NCBI RefSeq assembly: GCF_018687455.1
Contig: NZ_CP061291.1
Span: forward strand, 1,178,001-1,242,000
Direction: 5' to 3'
DNA: 64,000 bases
Origin: Polynucleobacter sp. TSB-Sco08W16
GTDB lineage: Bacteria > Pseudomonadota > Gammaproteobacteria > Burkholderiales > Burkholderiaceae
Shown: piece after piece, positions 8,581-17,498 of the stretch
Layout: the number at the start of each line of letters is the position of its first letter
Position numbering within the stretch: the first letter of the stretch is position 1
The notes under the pieces: model-generated
What the model was told of the DNA's origin: nothing
Database searches by the model: none
The model's input: only the letters and a program-made list of their open reading frames with translations
Position numbers and translations under genes: made by a program

Positions 8581-9945
8581 CTAGCGTTTTTTGCCCTTTT
8601 TGCCCTTATCTTCATCAACATAGGGGTTTTTGGCGGTATTCATCTGAATTCGCAAAGGCGTCCCGCGTAACTTAAAGACGTCCCTAAAGCGACCTTCCAG
8701 ATAGCGCTTGTAACTATCGGTAACACCACTCAATGATGTTCCATGAATAACCACGATTGGCGGGTTCATGCCCCCTTGGTGTGCATAGCGCAGCTTAGGA
8801 CGCCCCATACCAACGCGTTTTGGCTGTTGATGTTCAATTGCTTCTTGCAAGATTCGGGTTAAACGTGGGGTTGGCAATTTCGCCATAGCGGCCGCATAAG
8901 CAGCATCCACATCTTTAAACAACTCTTTAAGGCCAGTACCTTTTTTTGCAGAAATCGGATGTACGTTTGCAAAATCAAGGAAACGCAGCTTTTGTGCAAT
9001 CTCTAAACGTGCCCGCTCTTTTACATAAGCGTCAAGGCCATCCCATTTATTAACAGCAACAACAAGGGCTCGCCCTGCTTCCACAATAAAACCAGCAATG
9101 TGTGCGTCTTGCTCAGAAATATCTTGCTGTGCATCAAGCATCAGAATAACGACATTGCAATCTGCAATTGCTTGCAAAGTTTTCACAACCGAGAACTTCT
9201 CAATCGCTTCAAATACTTTACCGCGACGACGTAAGCCTGCAGTGTCAACCAGAATATATGGCTTACCATTGCGCTCAAACGGAACTTCAATCGCATCGCG
9301 TGTTGTGCCTGGCATATCAAAGGCAATCACACGCTCTTCACCGATCAACTTATTGATCAAGGTAGATTTACCTACGTTTGGACGCCCCACGACCGCAATC
9401 TTCATAGGGCGATTAGGATCGTTGGCTAATTCATCTTCCTCAGGCTCTGCAATGCCTAAAGAATCCAATGCATCATCGATCAGACCACGGACACCATCAC
9501 CATGGGCAGAAGAAATAGGAAATGGTTCACCTAAACCGAGCTCATGAAAGTCTGCAGTAACAACTCCTGCTTGCATACCTTCTGTTTTATTAACAGCCAG
9601 GATGATAGGTCTACCCGTCTTGCGCAGGAAGTCAGCAATCACTCGATCTTGTGGCGCCATACCCAAGCGACCATCAACCAAGAAAATCACGATGTCAGAT
9701 TCAGCAACCGCTTGTTTAGTTTGCTTGGCCATCTCAGCAACGATGCCGGTCTTAGCAACAGGCTCAAAACCACCGGTATCCACGCAAATGAAAGCGCGCT
9801 CACCAATCCGGCCTTTGCCATAGTGACGGTCTCTGGTTAAGCCAGAAAAGTCTGCCACCAACGCATCGCGTGAACGCGTTAAGCGATTAAAGAGTGTCGA
9901 CTTCCCAACATTAGGACGGCCGACGATAGTGATGACTGGATTCAT
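8581..9945 (-). CDS. der: ribosome biogenesis GTPase Der (EngA)
   Basis: Essential double GTPase for 50S subunit maturation. Two GRPNVGKST P-loops (residues 8-16 and about 187-195) mark tandem G domains, each with its DT(G/A)G switch and an NK motif (AVNKTEG; AVNKWDG). A KH-like C-terminal domain (PRLTRILQEAIEHQQ; PPIVVIHG) is followed by a lysine/glycine tail. At 454 residues it has the usual length. It overlaps bamB by four bases. Confidence 0.98.
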   Translation of the reverse strand: MNPVITIVGRPNVGKSTLFNRLTRSRDALVADFSGLTRDRHYGKGRIGERAFICVDTGGFEPVAKTGIVAEMAKQTKQAVAESDIVIFLVDGRLGMAPQDRVIADFLRKTGRPIILAVNKTEGMQAGVVTADFHELGLGEPFPISSAHGDGVRGLIDDALDSLGIAEPEEDELANDPNRPMKIAVVGRPNVGKSTLINKLIGEERVIAFDMPGTTRDAIEVPFERNGKPYILVDTAGLRRRGKVFEAIEKFSVVKTLQAIADCNVVILMLDAQQDISEQDAHIAGFIVEAGRALVVAVNKWDGLDAYVKERARLEIAQKLRFLDFANVHPISAKKGTGLKELFKDVDAAYAAAMAKLPTPRLTRILQEAIEHQQPKRVGMGRPKLRYAHQGGMNPPIVVIHGTSLSGVTDSYKRYLEGRFRDVFKLRGTPLRIQMNTAKNPYVDEDKGKKGKKR

Positions 9946-11111
9946 TTTGGACTGTACGCCGCGATTTTCCCACCTTGAGATTGAATCAAGATGAGGCCGC
10001 CCACTGCAATAGGGGCGGCTGAGATTGGACTACTGTCGTGACGAATACGCGCGAGCATCTCGCCATTCGCCTGTGAAAATGCGTGAACATACCCTTGTGC
10101 ATCGCCCATGAGCAACACTCTGCCAACAGCTAATGGCTCACCTACGTCCCGGAAAGTCAGTTGCGTATTTTCCCAAACTTGATTGCCGTCTTTGGTAGCA
10201 AATGCAGTGACATACGATTTTTCATTTGCCGAGAAAACTAAGTCAGCACTTTGGGCAGTGCCGGTATAGCTTGAATAATCCTTAAACCACAAGAGATTGC
10301 CGGTACGCGCTTGGCCACAGCCAATCCGGCCTTGATATGAAACTGCGCAGAGGACATCACCCTCCATGCTTGGCTTAGCAGTCACATCATTTAAGCGTTC
10401 GATCTCAGAGAAGCCTTTCGGAAAGGATACTGGCGTTTCCCAAATTAAGCCGCCATTCGCAATCGCAATCATGCCAAAGCGACCACCAGCAAAGCCAGTC
10501 ACAATCACTTCATTATTAATTGCCAACATGCCATAACCCACCCTCAGGGACAGGGCTGATTGTTGGCGCTGATAAATCCACTTACGTGAACCAGTTTGAG
10601 CATCTAAGCCAATAAAGCGGTTATCCAATGCACGAATCACCACAATGCCACCAGCAACTATTGGCTCACTCAATACCTCACTACCCACATTGACATTCCA
10701 CAAGGGCTTGCCTGTGTCGTCATAAGCGTATACCGTGCCTTTAATGCTGACGGCAACCGTAACGCGGCCATCAGAACCTGGACCAATAGCCAGGCGCTCT
10801 GGGACAGATACTTCCCAAACTTTATTACCCGATGCCAAATCAATTTTGGCTACATTGCCTCGGTGCGATGCGGCATAGACTGCATCTCCGGCTACTACAG
10901 GGTGAAAGTTAAAGGTTTCAGACGAGCCAACGCTGGTTGACCAAACTGGCTGCAAATCAAATTGATTGGTTACTGGAACCAAATCAGCCGGCTTGCGTAC
11001 CCGAGAGTTACCTGAGCAGGCAACCAAGGCTGCAGCGGCCACGCCGATCATTAAGACGCTACCAATAAGCTTTGCATATCGCTTGACTGAATTCTTCATT
11101 GCAACCATCAC
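9942..11111 (-). CDS. bamB: outer membrane assembly lipoprotein BamB
   Basis: Eight-bladed beta-propeller lipoprotein of the BAM complex that inserts outer-membrane proteins. A lipoprotein signal ends in the lipobox LVAC, and repeated propeller blades with tryptophans follow (GNKVWEVSVP, GKPLWNVNVG, GSRKWIYQRQ, GLIWETPVSF, GNQVWENTQL). The frame opens at GTG 11111, overlapping the yfgM stop as GTGA; ATG at 11108 or 11099 are equally possible starts. It sits between yfgM and der, as in most proteobacteria. Confidence 0.95.
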   Translation of the reverse strand: MMVAMKNSVKRYAKLIGSVLMIGVAAAALVACSGNSRVRKPADLVPVTNQFDLQPVWSTSVGSSETFNFHPVVAGDAVYAASHRGNVAKIDLASGNKVWEVSVPERLAIGPGSDGRVTVAVSIKGTVYAYDDTGKPLWNVNVGSEVLSEPIVAGGIVVIRALDNRFIGLDAQTGSRKWIYQRQQSALSLRVGYGMLAINNEVIVTGFAGGRFGMIAIANGGLIWETPVSFPKGFSEIERLNDVTAKPSMEGDVLCAVSYQGRIGCGQARTGNLLWFKDYSSYTGTAQSADLVFSANEKSYVTAFATKDGNQVWENTQLTFRDVGEPLAVGRVLLMGDAQGYVHAFSQANGEMLARIRHDSSPISAAPIAVGGLILIQSQGGKIAAYSPK

Positions 11112-11767
11112 TGAGCAATTCCTCCAACAGCATCTAACTTCACCTTCAAGAGGCGACGCGCCTCTTCAGGAAATTCTTTTGCTTGATCCAACTTTTTCCA
11201 AGCCTCTTGATAACTCGCTTTGGCTTCTGCATTTTTCTTCTGCGCTAAGTACCAATCACCCCGGCGTTCAAGCCACAAAGCCTCATAACCAGCAACTGGC
11301 TTATCTTTCAGGATTTGATCCGCTTCTGCAAAATCTTTTTCAGTGCCCTGCTCTATCAATTGGGATACCAAACGCATCTTGGCCAAAGCAAGGTAGCCAT
11401 CATTTGAAGAGTTCTTAGCAGCCCAACGTAAATAATCCAAAGCTTTTGCGCTATCACCAGCATCCGATGCAATACGAGCAGCAATCAAACTAGACATGGG
11501 TGCATATGGAGTGCGCCCATAATCTTTTTGCAAATCATCTGCAGCGCGCAAGGTTTGCTCTTTATCGCCCTTAGCAATTGCGCCGATCATCGTCTCGTAT
11601 AACTTAGACGCCTCAAGTGCTTGGCTGTTACGCCACCATTGATATCCACTGTAAGCGGCATAAGCGAATAACGCGACTGTCACAACGCCCGTAATGAGGT
11701 TGCGGTACTTTTGCCAAAACGCTTTGAATTGGTCTAATTGTTCTTGTTCTTCTAGATCTAAAGGCAT
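11108..11767 (-). CDS. YfgM-like tetratricopeptide membrane protein
   Basis: Inner-membrane protein with a short cytoplasmic N-terminus (DLEEQEQLDQFKAFWQKYRN), one membrane segment (about 26-44, LITGVVTVALFAYAAYSGY) and a periplasmic TPR-like domain. This is the architecture of the YfgM family, which works beside SecYEG and periplasmic chaperones. Gene order hisS-yfgM-bamB-der supports it. It overlaps bamB by four bases. The role in this organism is inferred from family and neighbours. Confidence 0.88.
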   Translation of the reverse strand: MPLDLEEQEQLDQFKAFWQKYRNLITGVVTVALFAYAAYSGYQWWRNSQALEASKLYETMIGAIAKGDKEQTLRAADDLQKDYGRTPYAPMSSLIAARIASDAGDSAKALDYLRWAAKNSSNDGYLALAKMRLVSQLIEQGTEKDFAEADQILKDKPVAGYEALWLERRGDWYLAQKKNAEAKASYQEAWKKLDQAKEFPEEARRLLKVKLDAVGGIAQ

Positions 11768-11850
11768 ATCAATCCGAGCTGATTTCTTTGTTAATGTGTT
11801 CTGTCAATTTGCTAAGTAATTACTGATTATTTAACTAGCAATAAGCCATT

Positions 11851-13182
11851 CTATTCGGAGGCGCCCACTAAAGCCTCAATTACTGCTTCCAGTACACCCT
11901 CTAGAGGAATGGACTTCTGCTCGCCTGTACCCCGCAAGTCTTTGAGCCCAGCCTCATTTTTAGCCAATTCATCAAGTCCAATAATGACGGCAAAGGCTGC
12001 ACCACTTGCATCAGCCTTCTTCATTTGAGACTTAAAGCTAGCTGATTGACCGTCTGGGGGGCAGAAAAGGATAGTATCGATTCCAGCGCTACGTAAACGC
12101 TCAGCAATGATCATGGCTGTAGTTAAAGTTTCGCCACCCTGATGCAATACAAAAATATCGCATTGCGCTTGCGCCTCAGGCAATGATCCAGAAACCTTCA
12201 TCAACTCGAGGACACGCTCCATACCCATAGCCCAACCACAAGCAGGAGCCGCCTTACCGCCCATACGCTCGATCAAAGGATCATAACGACCACCGCCAGC
12301 AATAGTGCCCTGTGCGCCTAACTCATCAGTAATCCACTCGAATACAGTCAGATTGTAGTAATCCAAGCCACGCACTAAACGCGGATTAATCTTGCAGGGA
12401 ATATTGTTTGCCTTGATTAACGCTTGTACGGCATTGAAATGGGCAAGTGACTCTTCGCCCAAGAAATCCAATAACTTAGGAGCGCCTTCGATCAAAGCCT
12501 GCATCTCTGGGTTTTTAGAATCCAAAATGCGCAAGGGATTAGTTAATAGGCGACGCTGAGAATCTTCATCCAATTGAGATTGATTTTTCTCAAAGTAAGC
12601 TACTAGGGCAGCGCGGTGCTCAGCACGCTCATTGGCTTGCCCCAATGAATTAATCTCCAGACGTACACCCTTGAGACCTAATTCATCCCACAGACGCTGA
12701 CCCATGAGAATCATTTCTGCATCGATATCAGGACCAGCAAAGCCAAGTGCTTCAATGCCAAACTGGTGAAACTGACGATAGCGACCACGCTGTGGGCGCT
12801 CATGGCGGAACATAGGACCGGTATACCAAAGACGCTTTGGTCCTTCGTACAACAAATTATTTTCAATGACTGAGCGTACTAATGCAGCAGTTCCTTCAGG
12901 ACGTAATGTGAGCTGCTCACCATTTAAACGGTCCTCAAAGGAATACATTTCTTTTTCAACGATATCAGTTACCTCACCAATGCCGCGCTGAAACACTGCT
13001 GTCGCTTCCACAATGGGCGTTCTCAAAAACTCATAGCCATAGGCACGCGTTAGATCACGCAAAACATGTTCAAGGTGAGCCCACTGCGCAGCATCGGCCG
13101 GCAATAAATCATTCATGCCGCGTACGCCATTAATTTTTTGGACTTTAGCTTGCGTTTTTGCTTCTTTATTCTGGTCAGTCAT
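11851..13182 (-). CDS. hisS: histidyl-tRNA synthetase
   Basis: Charges tRNA-His. The 443-residue class II synthetase shows motif 1 (GVRGMNDLLPADA), motif 2 (RPEGTAALVRSVIE; YTGPMFRHERPQRGRYRQFHQ), the histidine-specific RGLDYYNLTVFEW segment, and motif 3 (GGRYDPLIERMGG; GWAMGMERVLEL), then an anticodon-binding C-terminal domain (DIFVLHQGGE). It follows ispG by 17 bp. Confidence 0.98.
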   Translation of the reverse strand: MTDQNKEAKTQAKVQKINGVRGMNDLLPADAAQWAHLEHVLRDLTRAYGYEFLRTPIVEATAVFQRGIGEVTDIVEKEMYSFEDRLNGEQLTLRPEGTAALVRSVIENNLLYEGPKRLWYTGPMFRHERPQRGRYRQFHQFGIEALGFAGPDIDAEMILMGQRLWDELGLKGVRLEINSLGQANERAEHRAALVAYFEKNQSQLDEDSQRRLLTNPLRILDSKNPEMQALIEGAPKLLDFLGEESLAHFNAVQALIKANNIPCKINPRLVRGLDYYNLTVFEWITDELGAQGTIAGGGRYDPLIERMGGKAAPACGWAMGMERVLELMKVSGSLPEAQAQCDIFVLHQGGETLTTAMIIAERLRSAGIDTILFCPPDGQSASFKSQMKKADASGAAFAVIIGLDELAKNEAGLKDLRGTGEQKSIPLEGVLEAVIEALVGASE

Positions 13183-13199
13183 TTTTATTATTCTTCTTG

Positions 13200-14468
13200 T
13201 TAAACCTTGGCAGCGTAGTTGTGTTTGACATAGTCATCTACGATCACCTGAAACTCTTGGGCAATATTGTCGCCACGCAATGTCTTTACTTTAACGCCAT
13301 CTACAAACACAGGGGCTGCTGGAGTTTCCCCGGTTCCTGGCAAAGAGATGCCGATATTGGCATGCTTACTTTCACCTGGGCCATTGACGATGCAGCCCAT
13401 AACAGCCACGTTCATATTTTCGACGCCTGGGTGAGTCTTCTTCCAAATTGGCATTTGCTGGCGCAAATAAGATTGGATATTGGCGGCTAATTCCTGGAAG
13501 GTTGTACTAGTCGTTCTTCCGCAACCAGGGCATGCGATCACCATGGGTGTGAAGTTACGTAAACCCATGGTTTGCAAAATTTCTTGGGCAACAATCACTT
13601 CGTTCTCGCGAGGTGCGCCCGGATCAGGGGTTAAAGAAACCCGAATCGTATCGCCAATACCTTCTTGCAGCAAAATTCCCATTGCCGCTGTTGAAGACAC
13701 AATTCCTTTGCTACCCATACCGGCCTCAGTCAAACCTAAGTGCAATGGATAGTCTGAGCGACGTGAGAGATCGCGATATACCGCAACCAAGTCTTGCACA
13801 TTGCTCACTTTGCAAGAAAGCAAAATTTGATCGGGGTTCATACCCAATTCAACTGCTTTTTCTGCAGACTGCAATGCCGACTGAATCAGCGCTTCAATCA
13901 TCACCTCTTGGGCAGTCTTTGGAACTGCTAATGCAGCATTACCATCCATGATCGATGCTAAGAGCTCTTGATCTAGGCTGCCCCAGTTCACACCAATACG
14001 AATAGGCTTGTCATATTTGCAGGCTGCTTCAATCATCTGAGCAAACTGTGGATCGCGCTTGGCGCCCTTACCCACATTACCTGGATTGATGCGGTACTTT
14101 GAGAGTGCTTTAGCGCACTCTGGGTAGTCATTTAATAAAGTGTGGCCGTTGTAATGGAAGTCGCCAATCAATGGCACCAAGACGTCCATCTTATCCAACT
14201 GCTCGCGAATGTAAGGAACTGCTGCAGCAGCTTCAGGCGTATTAACAGTAATACGCACCATCTCTGAACCAGCGCGAGCCAACTCCTTCACCTGAATCGC
14301 TGTGCCTACTGCATCAGCAGTATCTGTATTGGTCATCGACTGCACGCGCACCGGTGCATCGCCACCCACCGTAATGATGTTGGTTTTCCAGGCAACCGTT
14401 GCTTGGCGTGTTGCTCTCTTGGGAGATGGTCCCAAAGGAAGTGGTGGCAGTGAATTATTAGAGCGCAT
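13200..14468 (-). CDS. ispG: 4-hydroxy-3-methylbut-2-enyl diphosphate synthase (flavodoxin)
   Basis: Iron-sulfur enzyme of the MEP isoprenoid pathway that converts cyclic MEcPP to HMBPP. The 422 residues show the TIM-barrel half (VRVQSMTNTDT; RINPGNVGKG; IGVNWGSLD; HLGLTEAGMG) and the cluster-binding cysteines in ACPGCGRT and GCIVNGPGES. ATG at 14468 lies only 27 bp after rlmN; the pilF and rodZ genes often found between these two are absent. Confidence 0.97.
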   Translation of the reverse strand: MRSNNSLPPLPLGPSPKRATRQATVAWKTNIITVGGDAPVRVQSMTNTDTADAVGTAIQVKELARAGSEMVRITVNTPEAAAAVPYIREQLDKMDVLVPLIGDFHYNGHTLLNDYPECAKALSKYRINPGNVGKGAKRDPQFAQMIEAACKYDKPIRIGVNWGSLDQELLASIMDGNAALAVPKTAQEVMIEALIQSALQSAEKAVELGMNPDQILLSCKVSNVQDLVAVYRDLSRRSDYPLHLGLTEAGMGSKGIVSSTAAMGILLQEGIGDTIRVSLTPDPGAPRENEVIVAQEILQTMGLRNFTPMVIACPGCGRTTSTTFQELAANIQSYLRQQMPIWKKTHPGVENMNVAVMGCIVNGPGESKHANIGISLPGTGETPAAPVFVDGVKVKTLRGDNIAQEFQVIVDDYVKHNYAAKV

Positions 14469-14495
14469 TGTGATCTATTAATTGAGATTGAATCT

Positions 14496-15704
14496 TTACG
14501 TTAACTTTTTGAGCCACTCAATAGGGTGCTCGTTGGGCTGCAAATCGGACTCTTCTTCCATTACCTCAATCTCAGCCTTGTGCACTGCGCGCTCACGCAC
14601 TCGAGTGCGATCCACAACATCACCCGCCAACTGACCACAGGCAGCTGCGATGTCATCGCCACGTGTCTTACGCACAGTAGCCACCATGCCAGCATCTAAC
14701 AGAATGCCAGCAAAGGCATTTACCCGCTGGGCAGATGAACGCTTCAGTCCAGACTCAGGGAAGGGGTTAAAAGGAATGAGGTTAATTTTGCATTTGATAT
14801 TTCTGAGCAAACGCACCAATTCTTTTGCTTGGATATCAGAATCATTCACTCCATCCAGCATGCAATATTCGAAGGTTAAAAAGTCTCTTGGTGCGAATGG
14901 TAAGTAACGTTCACAGGCGTCGAGGAGTTCACGCAATGGATATTTTTGATTGAGTGGCACTAACTGGTCACGCAATGCATCATTGGGCGCGTGCAATGAA
15001 ACGGCCAATGCAACCGGGCAATCTTGTGCCAAGCGATCAATCATCGGCACTACACCTGATGTTGAGACGGTTACACGACGTCGGGATAAACCATAAGCCC
15101 TGTCGTCAAGCATTAAACGCAATGCAGATACGACGTTGTCGTAATTGAGTAATGGCTCGCCCATGCCCATCATCACCACATTGGAAATGACGCGACCGGT
15201 GTGCTCCCAACCTGGCGTTGGAAACTTTTCAATACGACGAACCGCTTGCGGATCATTGCGCAAGAGGTGCTCGGCAAACCAGAGTTGTCCAATGATTTCG
15301 CCGGAGGTGAGGTTACGCGAGAAACCTTGATGCCCAGTTGAGCAAAAACGGCAATTGACTGCACAACCTGCCTGAGAAGAGATACACAAGGTGCCGCGAT
15401 CATCTTCAGGAATAAATACGGATTCAACCGCATTGCCTGCCCCAACATCCAATAGCCACTTGCGTGTGCCGTCATTGGCATGCTCATCTTTAATTACCGG
15501 AAGAGAGACTACTTCTGCTTTATCCAGTAATGTGGCTCGAAAGCTTTTTGCTAAATCACTCATGTCGTTAATATCAGATACACCGCGTTGATGTATCCAC
15601 TGCATGAGTTGTTTTGCCCTGAAGGGCTTTTCATTCAACCCCGCGACATACGCCGCCATTTGGTCAGCGTCAAAATCTAAGAGATTTACGCGCGGGGAGG
15701 TCAA
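14496..15704 (-). CDS. rlmN: dual-specificity rRNA/tRNA adenine-C2 methyltransferase RlmN
   Basis: Radical-SAM enzyme making m2A2503 in 23S rRNA and m2A37 in tRNAs. The cluster motif is C114-x3-C118-x2-C121 (GCAVNCRFCSTGHQGF); GMGEPLLNYDN and the C-terminal RKTRGDDIAAACGQL with its conserved cysteine complete the signature. The start is TTG at 15704: an in-frame TAA lies four codons upstream and no ATG precedes the conserved NLLDFDADQM block. AGG sits about five bases before the TTG. Confidence 0.96.
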   Translation of the reverse strand: MTSPRVNLLDFDADQMAAYVAGLNEKPFRAKQLMQWIHQRGVSDINDMSDLAKSFRATLLDKAEVVSLPVIKDEHANDGTRKWLLDVGAGNAVESVFIPEDDRGTLCISSQAGCAVNCRFCSTGHQGFSRNLTSGEIIGQLWFAEHLLRNDPQAVRRIEKFPTPGWEHTGRVISNVVMMGMGEPLLNYDNVVSALRLMLDDRAYGLSRRRVTVSTSGVVPMIDRLAQDCPVALAVSLHAPNDALRDQLVPLNQKYPLRELLDACERYLPFAPRDFLTFEYCMLDGVNDSDIQAKELVRLLRNIKCKINLIPFNPFPESGLKRSSAQRVNAFAGILLDAGMVATVRKTRGDDIAAACGQLAGDVVDRTRVRERAVHKAEIEVMEEESDLQPNEHPIEWLKKLT

Positions 15705-15736
15705 TGCGCCTACTTATAAATTAAATAGGTTATAGA

Positions 15737-16162
15737 TTAACGATTGAAAACATTCATGCCAGGGAAGAAGAATGCAACTTCCACAGCAGCTGTTTCAGGA
15801 GCGTCAGAACCATGTACAGCATTTGCATCAATGCTGTCAGCAAAGTCAGCACGGATAGTGCCTTTTTCTGCTTTTTTCGGATCAGTAGCACCCATCAAAT
15901 CGCGGTTCTTAGCAATAGCGCCTTCGCCTTGCAATACTTGAATCATGACTGGACCAGAAATCATGAAGCTCACTAAGTCCTTGAAGAAAGGACGATCTTT
16001 GTGAACGCCATAAAACTGCTCAGCTTCATTCTGTGACAAATGTGCCATTCTGGAAGCAACGATCTTCAAACCAGCAGATTCAAAACGGTCATAGATTTTG
16101 CCGATGACGTTTTTAGCTACAGCATCAGGTTTGATAATAGATAGGGTGCGTTCAATTGCCAT
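15737..16162 (-). CDS. ndk: nucleoside diphosphate kinase
   Basis: Balances nucleoside triphosphate pools through a phosphohistidine intermediate. The 141 residues start MAIERTLSIIKPDAV and carry the active-site histidine in NAVHGSDAPE near residue 117. The frame continues upstream, but ATG at 16162 has GGAG six bases before it and gives the family's normal length. It is the first gene of the long minus-strand housekeeping run. Confidence 0.98.
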   Translation of the reverse strand: MAIERTLSIIKPDAVAKNVIGKIYDRFESAGLKIVASRMAHLSQNEAEQFYGVHKDRPFFKDLVSFMISGPVMIQVLQGEGAIAKNRDLMGATDPKKAEKGTIRADFADSIDANAVHGSDAPETAAVEVAFFFPGMNVFNR

Positions 16163-16237
16163 GCAAGACTCCAATAGTGATTTCAAAGGTATTTGCTAGG
16201 TAGGGTCAATATGGCACCCCACTCCAGCGACCCCCGA

Positions 16238-16266
16238 ATTATACATTGCTTGACCGTATTTACCCC
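16238..16266 (-). promoter_or_regulatory. predicted ndk promoter
   Basis: On the minus strand a perfect TATAAT (16238-16243) lies about 75 bases before the ndk start, with a weak GGGGTA at the -35 distance. The -35 lies inside an 8-base inverted repeat, so a bound protein could influence it. Prediction from consensus only. Confidence 0.4.
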
Positions 16267-16282
16267 TATAGATGTAGGGGTA
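16261..16282. repeat. inverted repeat in ndk / BAX-inhibitor intergenic region
   Basis: TACCCCTA and TAGGGGTA form perfect 8-base arms around a six-base spacer between the divergent ndk and 16420 genes. No T-run follows on either strand, which favours an operator over a terminator. No regulator is identified. Confidence 0.35.
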
Positions 16283-16338
16283 AGTTATTGAATTTACAGG
16301 GCATAAGCCCTTAATTTGTAGGTCTTTATTCTCAGAGC

Positions 16339-16365
16339 TTGAAATTGGGGTGTTTTGTCTATACT
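16339..16365 (+). promoter_or_regulatory. predicted promoter for BAX-inhibitor-like gene
   Basis: TTGAAA (16339-16344) and TATACT (16360-16365) are 15 bases apart, or 16 if the -35 is read as CTTGAA. They lie about 55 bases before the ATG at 16420. Consensus-based prediction. Confidence 0.45.
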
Positions 16366-16419
16366 TAGTGTTAACAGCCCTGCGTGGGCTCATGTGTTTA
16401 TTTAAAAGAAGGAGTCAAT

Positions 16420-17121
16420 ATGAGTGATCTGAACTCTTACGGCTTTGGGCAATCTAGCTCGATTAGCAATGTCCAGGTGCGCAACCGCGTACTACGCAAT
16501 ACCTATGCCCTCTTGGCACTCTCGATGGTTCCAACAGTCATTGGCGCCTGGCTGGGTGTAGCCATGGGTCTTAGCCTATTTGCGGGCAGTCCATTTATGG
16601 GCTTCATTGTTTTCATGGCCATTGCTTTTGGCTTCTTCTGGGCAATCGAAAAGAACAAGGACACCGGCTTAGGTGTTTTATTACTCTTGGGCTTCACCTT
16701 CTTCATGGGAATTATGTTGTCCCGTTTAGTAGGCTTTACGCTCAATAGCTACAGCAATGGTTCTGCTCTCATTATGTTGGCTTTTGGTGGCACTGCGGCA
16801 ATCTTCGCGACGATGGCAACTATTGCCACTGTAAGTAAGAGTGACTTTGCCGGCATGGGCAAATGGCTGATGGTTGGCGTGCTGCTCTTGATCGTAGCTT
16901 CCTTGGCAAACATTTGGTTACAACTACCTGCTTTGATGTTGACCGTGATGGTGCTCGCGATTGCGATCTTCTCTGCGTTCATTTTGGTTGATGTGCAACG
17001 TGTGATCAATGGTGGCGAGACCAACTACATCATGGCTACTTTATCAATCTACTTGGATGTGTATAACGTCTTCACCAACTTACTTGCCCTCTTGGGCATC
17101 TTTGGTGGCAATCGCGACTAA
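16420..17121 (+). CDS. BAX inhibitor-1 / YccA family membrane protein
   Basis: The 233 residues form about seven hydrophobic helices of the bacterial BI-1 (YccA/YbhL) family. Hallmarks are RNRVLRNTYALLALSMVPT at the start, the GVLLLLGFTFFMGIM segment, and the C-terminal VDVQRVINGGETNYIMATLSIYLDVYNVFTNLL with its conserved acidic residues. Family members are linked to calcium leak or to modulation of FtsH; the role here is not known. AAGGAG lies before ATG 16420, which is why I reject the longer frame from 16384. An intrinsic terminator follows. Confidence 0.92.
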   Translation: MSDLNSYGFGQSSSISNVQVRNRVLRNTYALLALSMVPTVIGAWLGVAMGLSLFAGSPFMGFIVFMAIAFGFFWAIEKNKDTGLGVLLLLGFTFFMGIMLSRLVGFTLNSYSNGSALIMLAFGGTAAIFATMATIATVSKSDFAGMGKWLMVGVLLLIVASLANIWLQLPALMLTVMVLAIAIFSAFILVDVQRVINGGETNYIMATLSIYLDVYNVFTNLLALLGIFGGNRD

Positions 17122-17172
17122 GTGAGACTAAGAGAGATCCGATACTCTAAAAATTGAGTTTGTTGCTCTCAT

Positions 17173-17197
17173 AAGGCGCCTGCGGGCGCCTTTTTAT
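17173..17197 (+). terminator. intrinsic terminator after BAX-inhibitor-like gene
   Basis: A perfect 8-base stem (AAGGCGCC / GGCGCCTT) with a TGCG loop is followed by TTTATTTA. It lies 52 bases after the stop codon at 17121. Confidence 0.9.
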
Positions 17198-17230
17198 TTA
17201 CTACCTGCCCTCTTGTTTGTAACTAAATAA

Positions 17231-17311
17231 TTAGTTCGCTACAAACATGCTGACCGCATAAGACAGCGCAATCAAAATCAACAAGATTGCAAAACTATCT
17301 GAGGCTCTCAT
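17231..17311 (-). CDS. 26-residue single-helix membrane micro-protein
   Basis: A short frame, ATG at 17311 to TAA at 17231, with AGGAGAG about five bases before the start. The translation begins MRASDSF, continues with a hydrophobic stretch (AILLILIALSYAVSMFVA) long enough to cross the membrane once, and ends in Asn. No family is recognised. It sits alone between the BAX-inhibitor terminator and the beta-barrel gene 17499-18053. Support is the ribosome binding site and coherent hydrophobicity; homologue searches would decide. Confidence 0.5.
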   Translation of the reverse strand: MRASDSFAILLILIALSYAVSMFVAN

Positions 17312-17498
17312 GATGCTCTCCTAGTAGTTAATGAGTTTGCAGGGCTTACTAACTTCTCCCTACAAGTTCAATCTACTCTTCTATAAGACAGCCAAAGAGA
17401 GCTTGTGCACCCAAAAACAGGTGGATCACCAAAAAGGCACTGAATCAGTACCAATTTGGTGCAAATCTAGATTCGATTGGGGGTCTTTGGAGCAAAGA

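Noticed and set aside
16196..16393. Open frame of 65 codons on the minus strand between ndk and the BAX-inhibitor gene
   Set aside because: It covers the divergent promoter region and an inverted repeat, has no ribosome site and no sensible composition.
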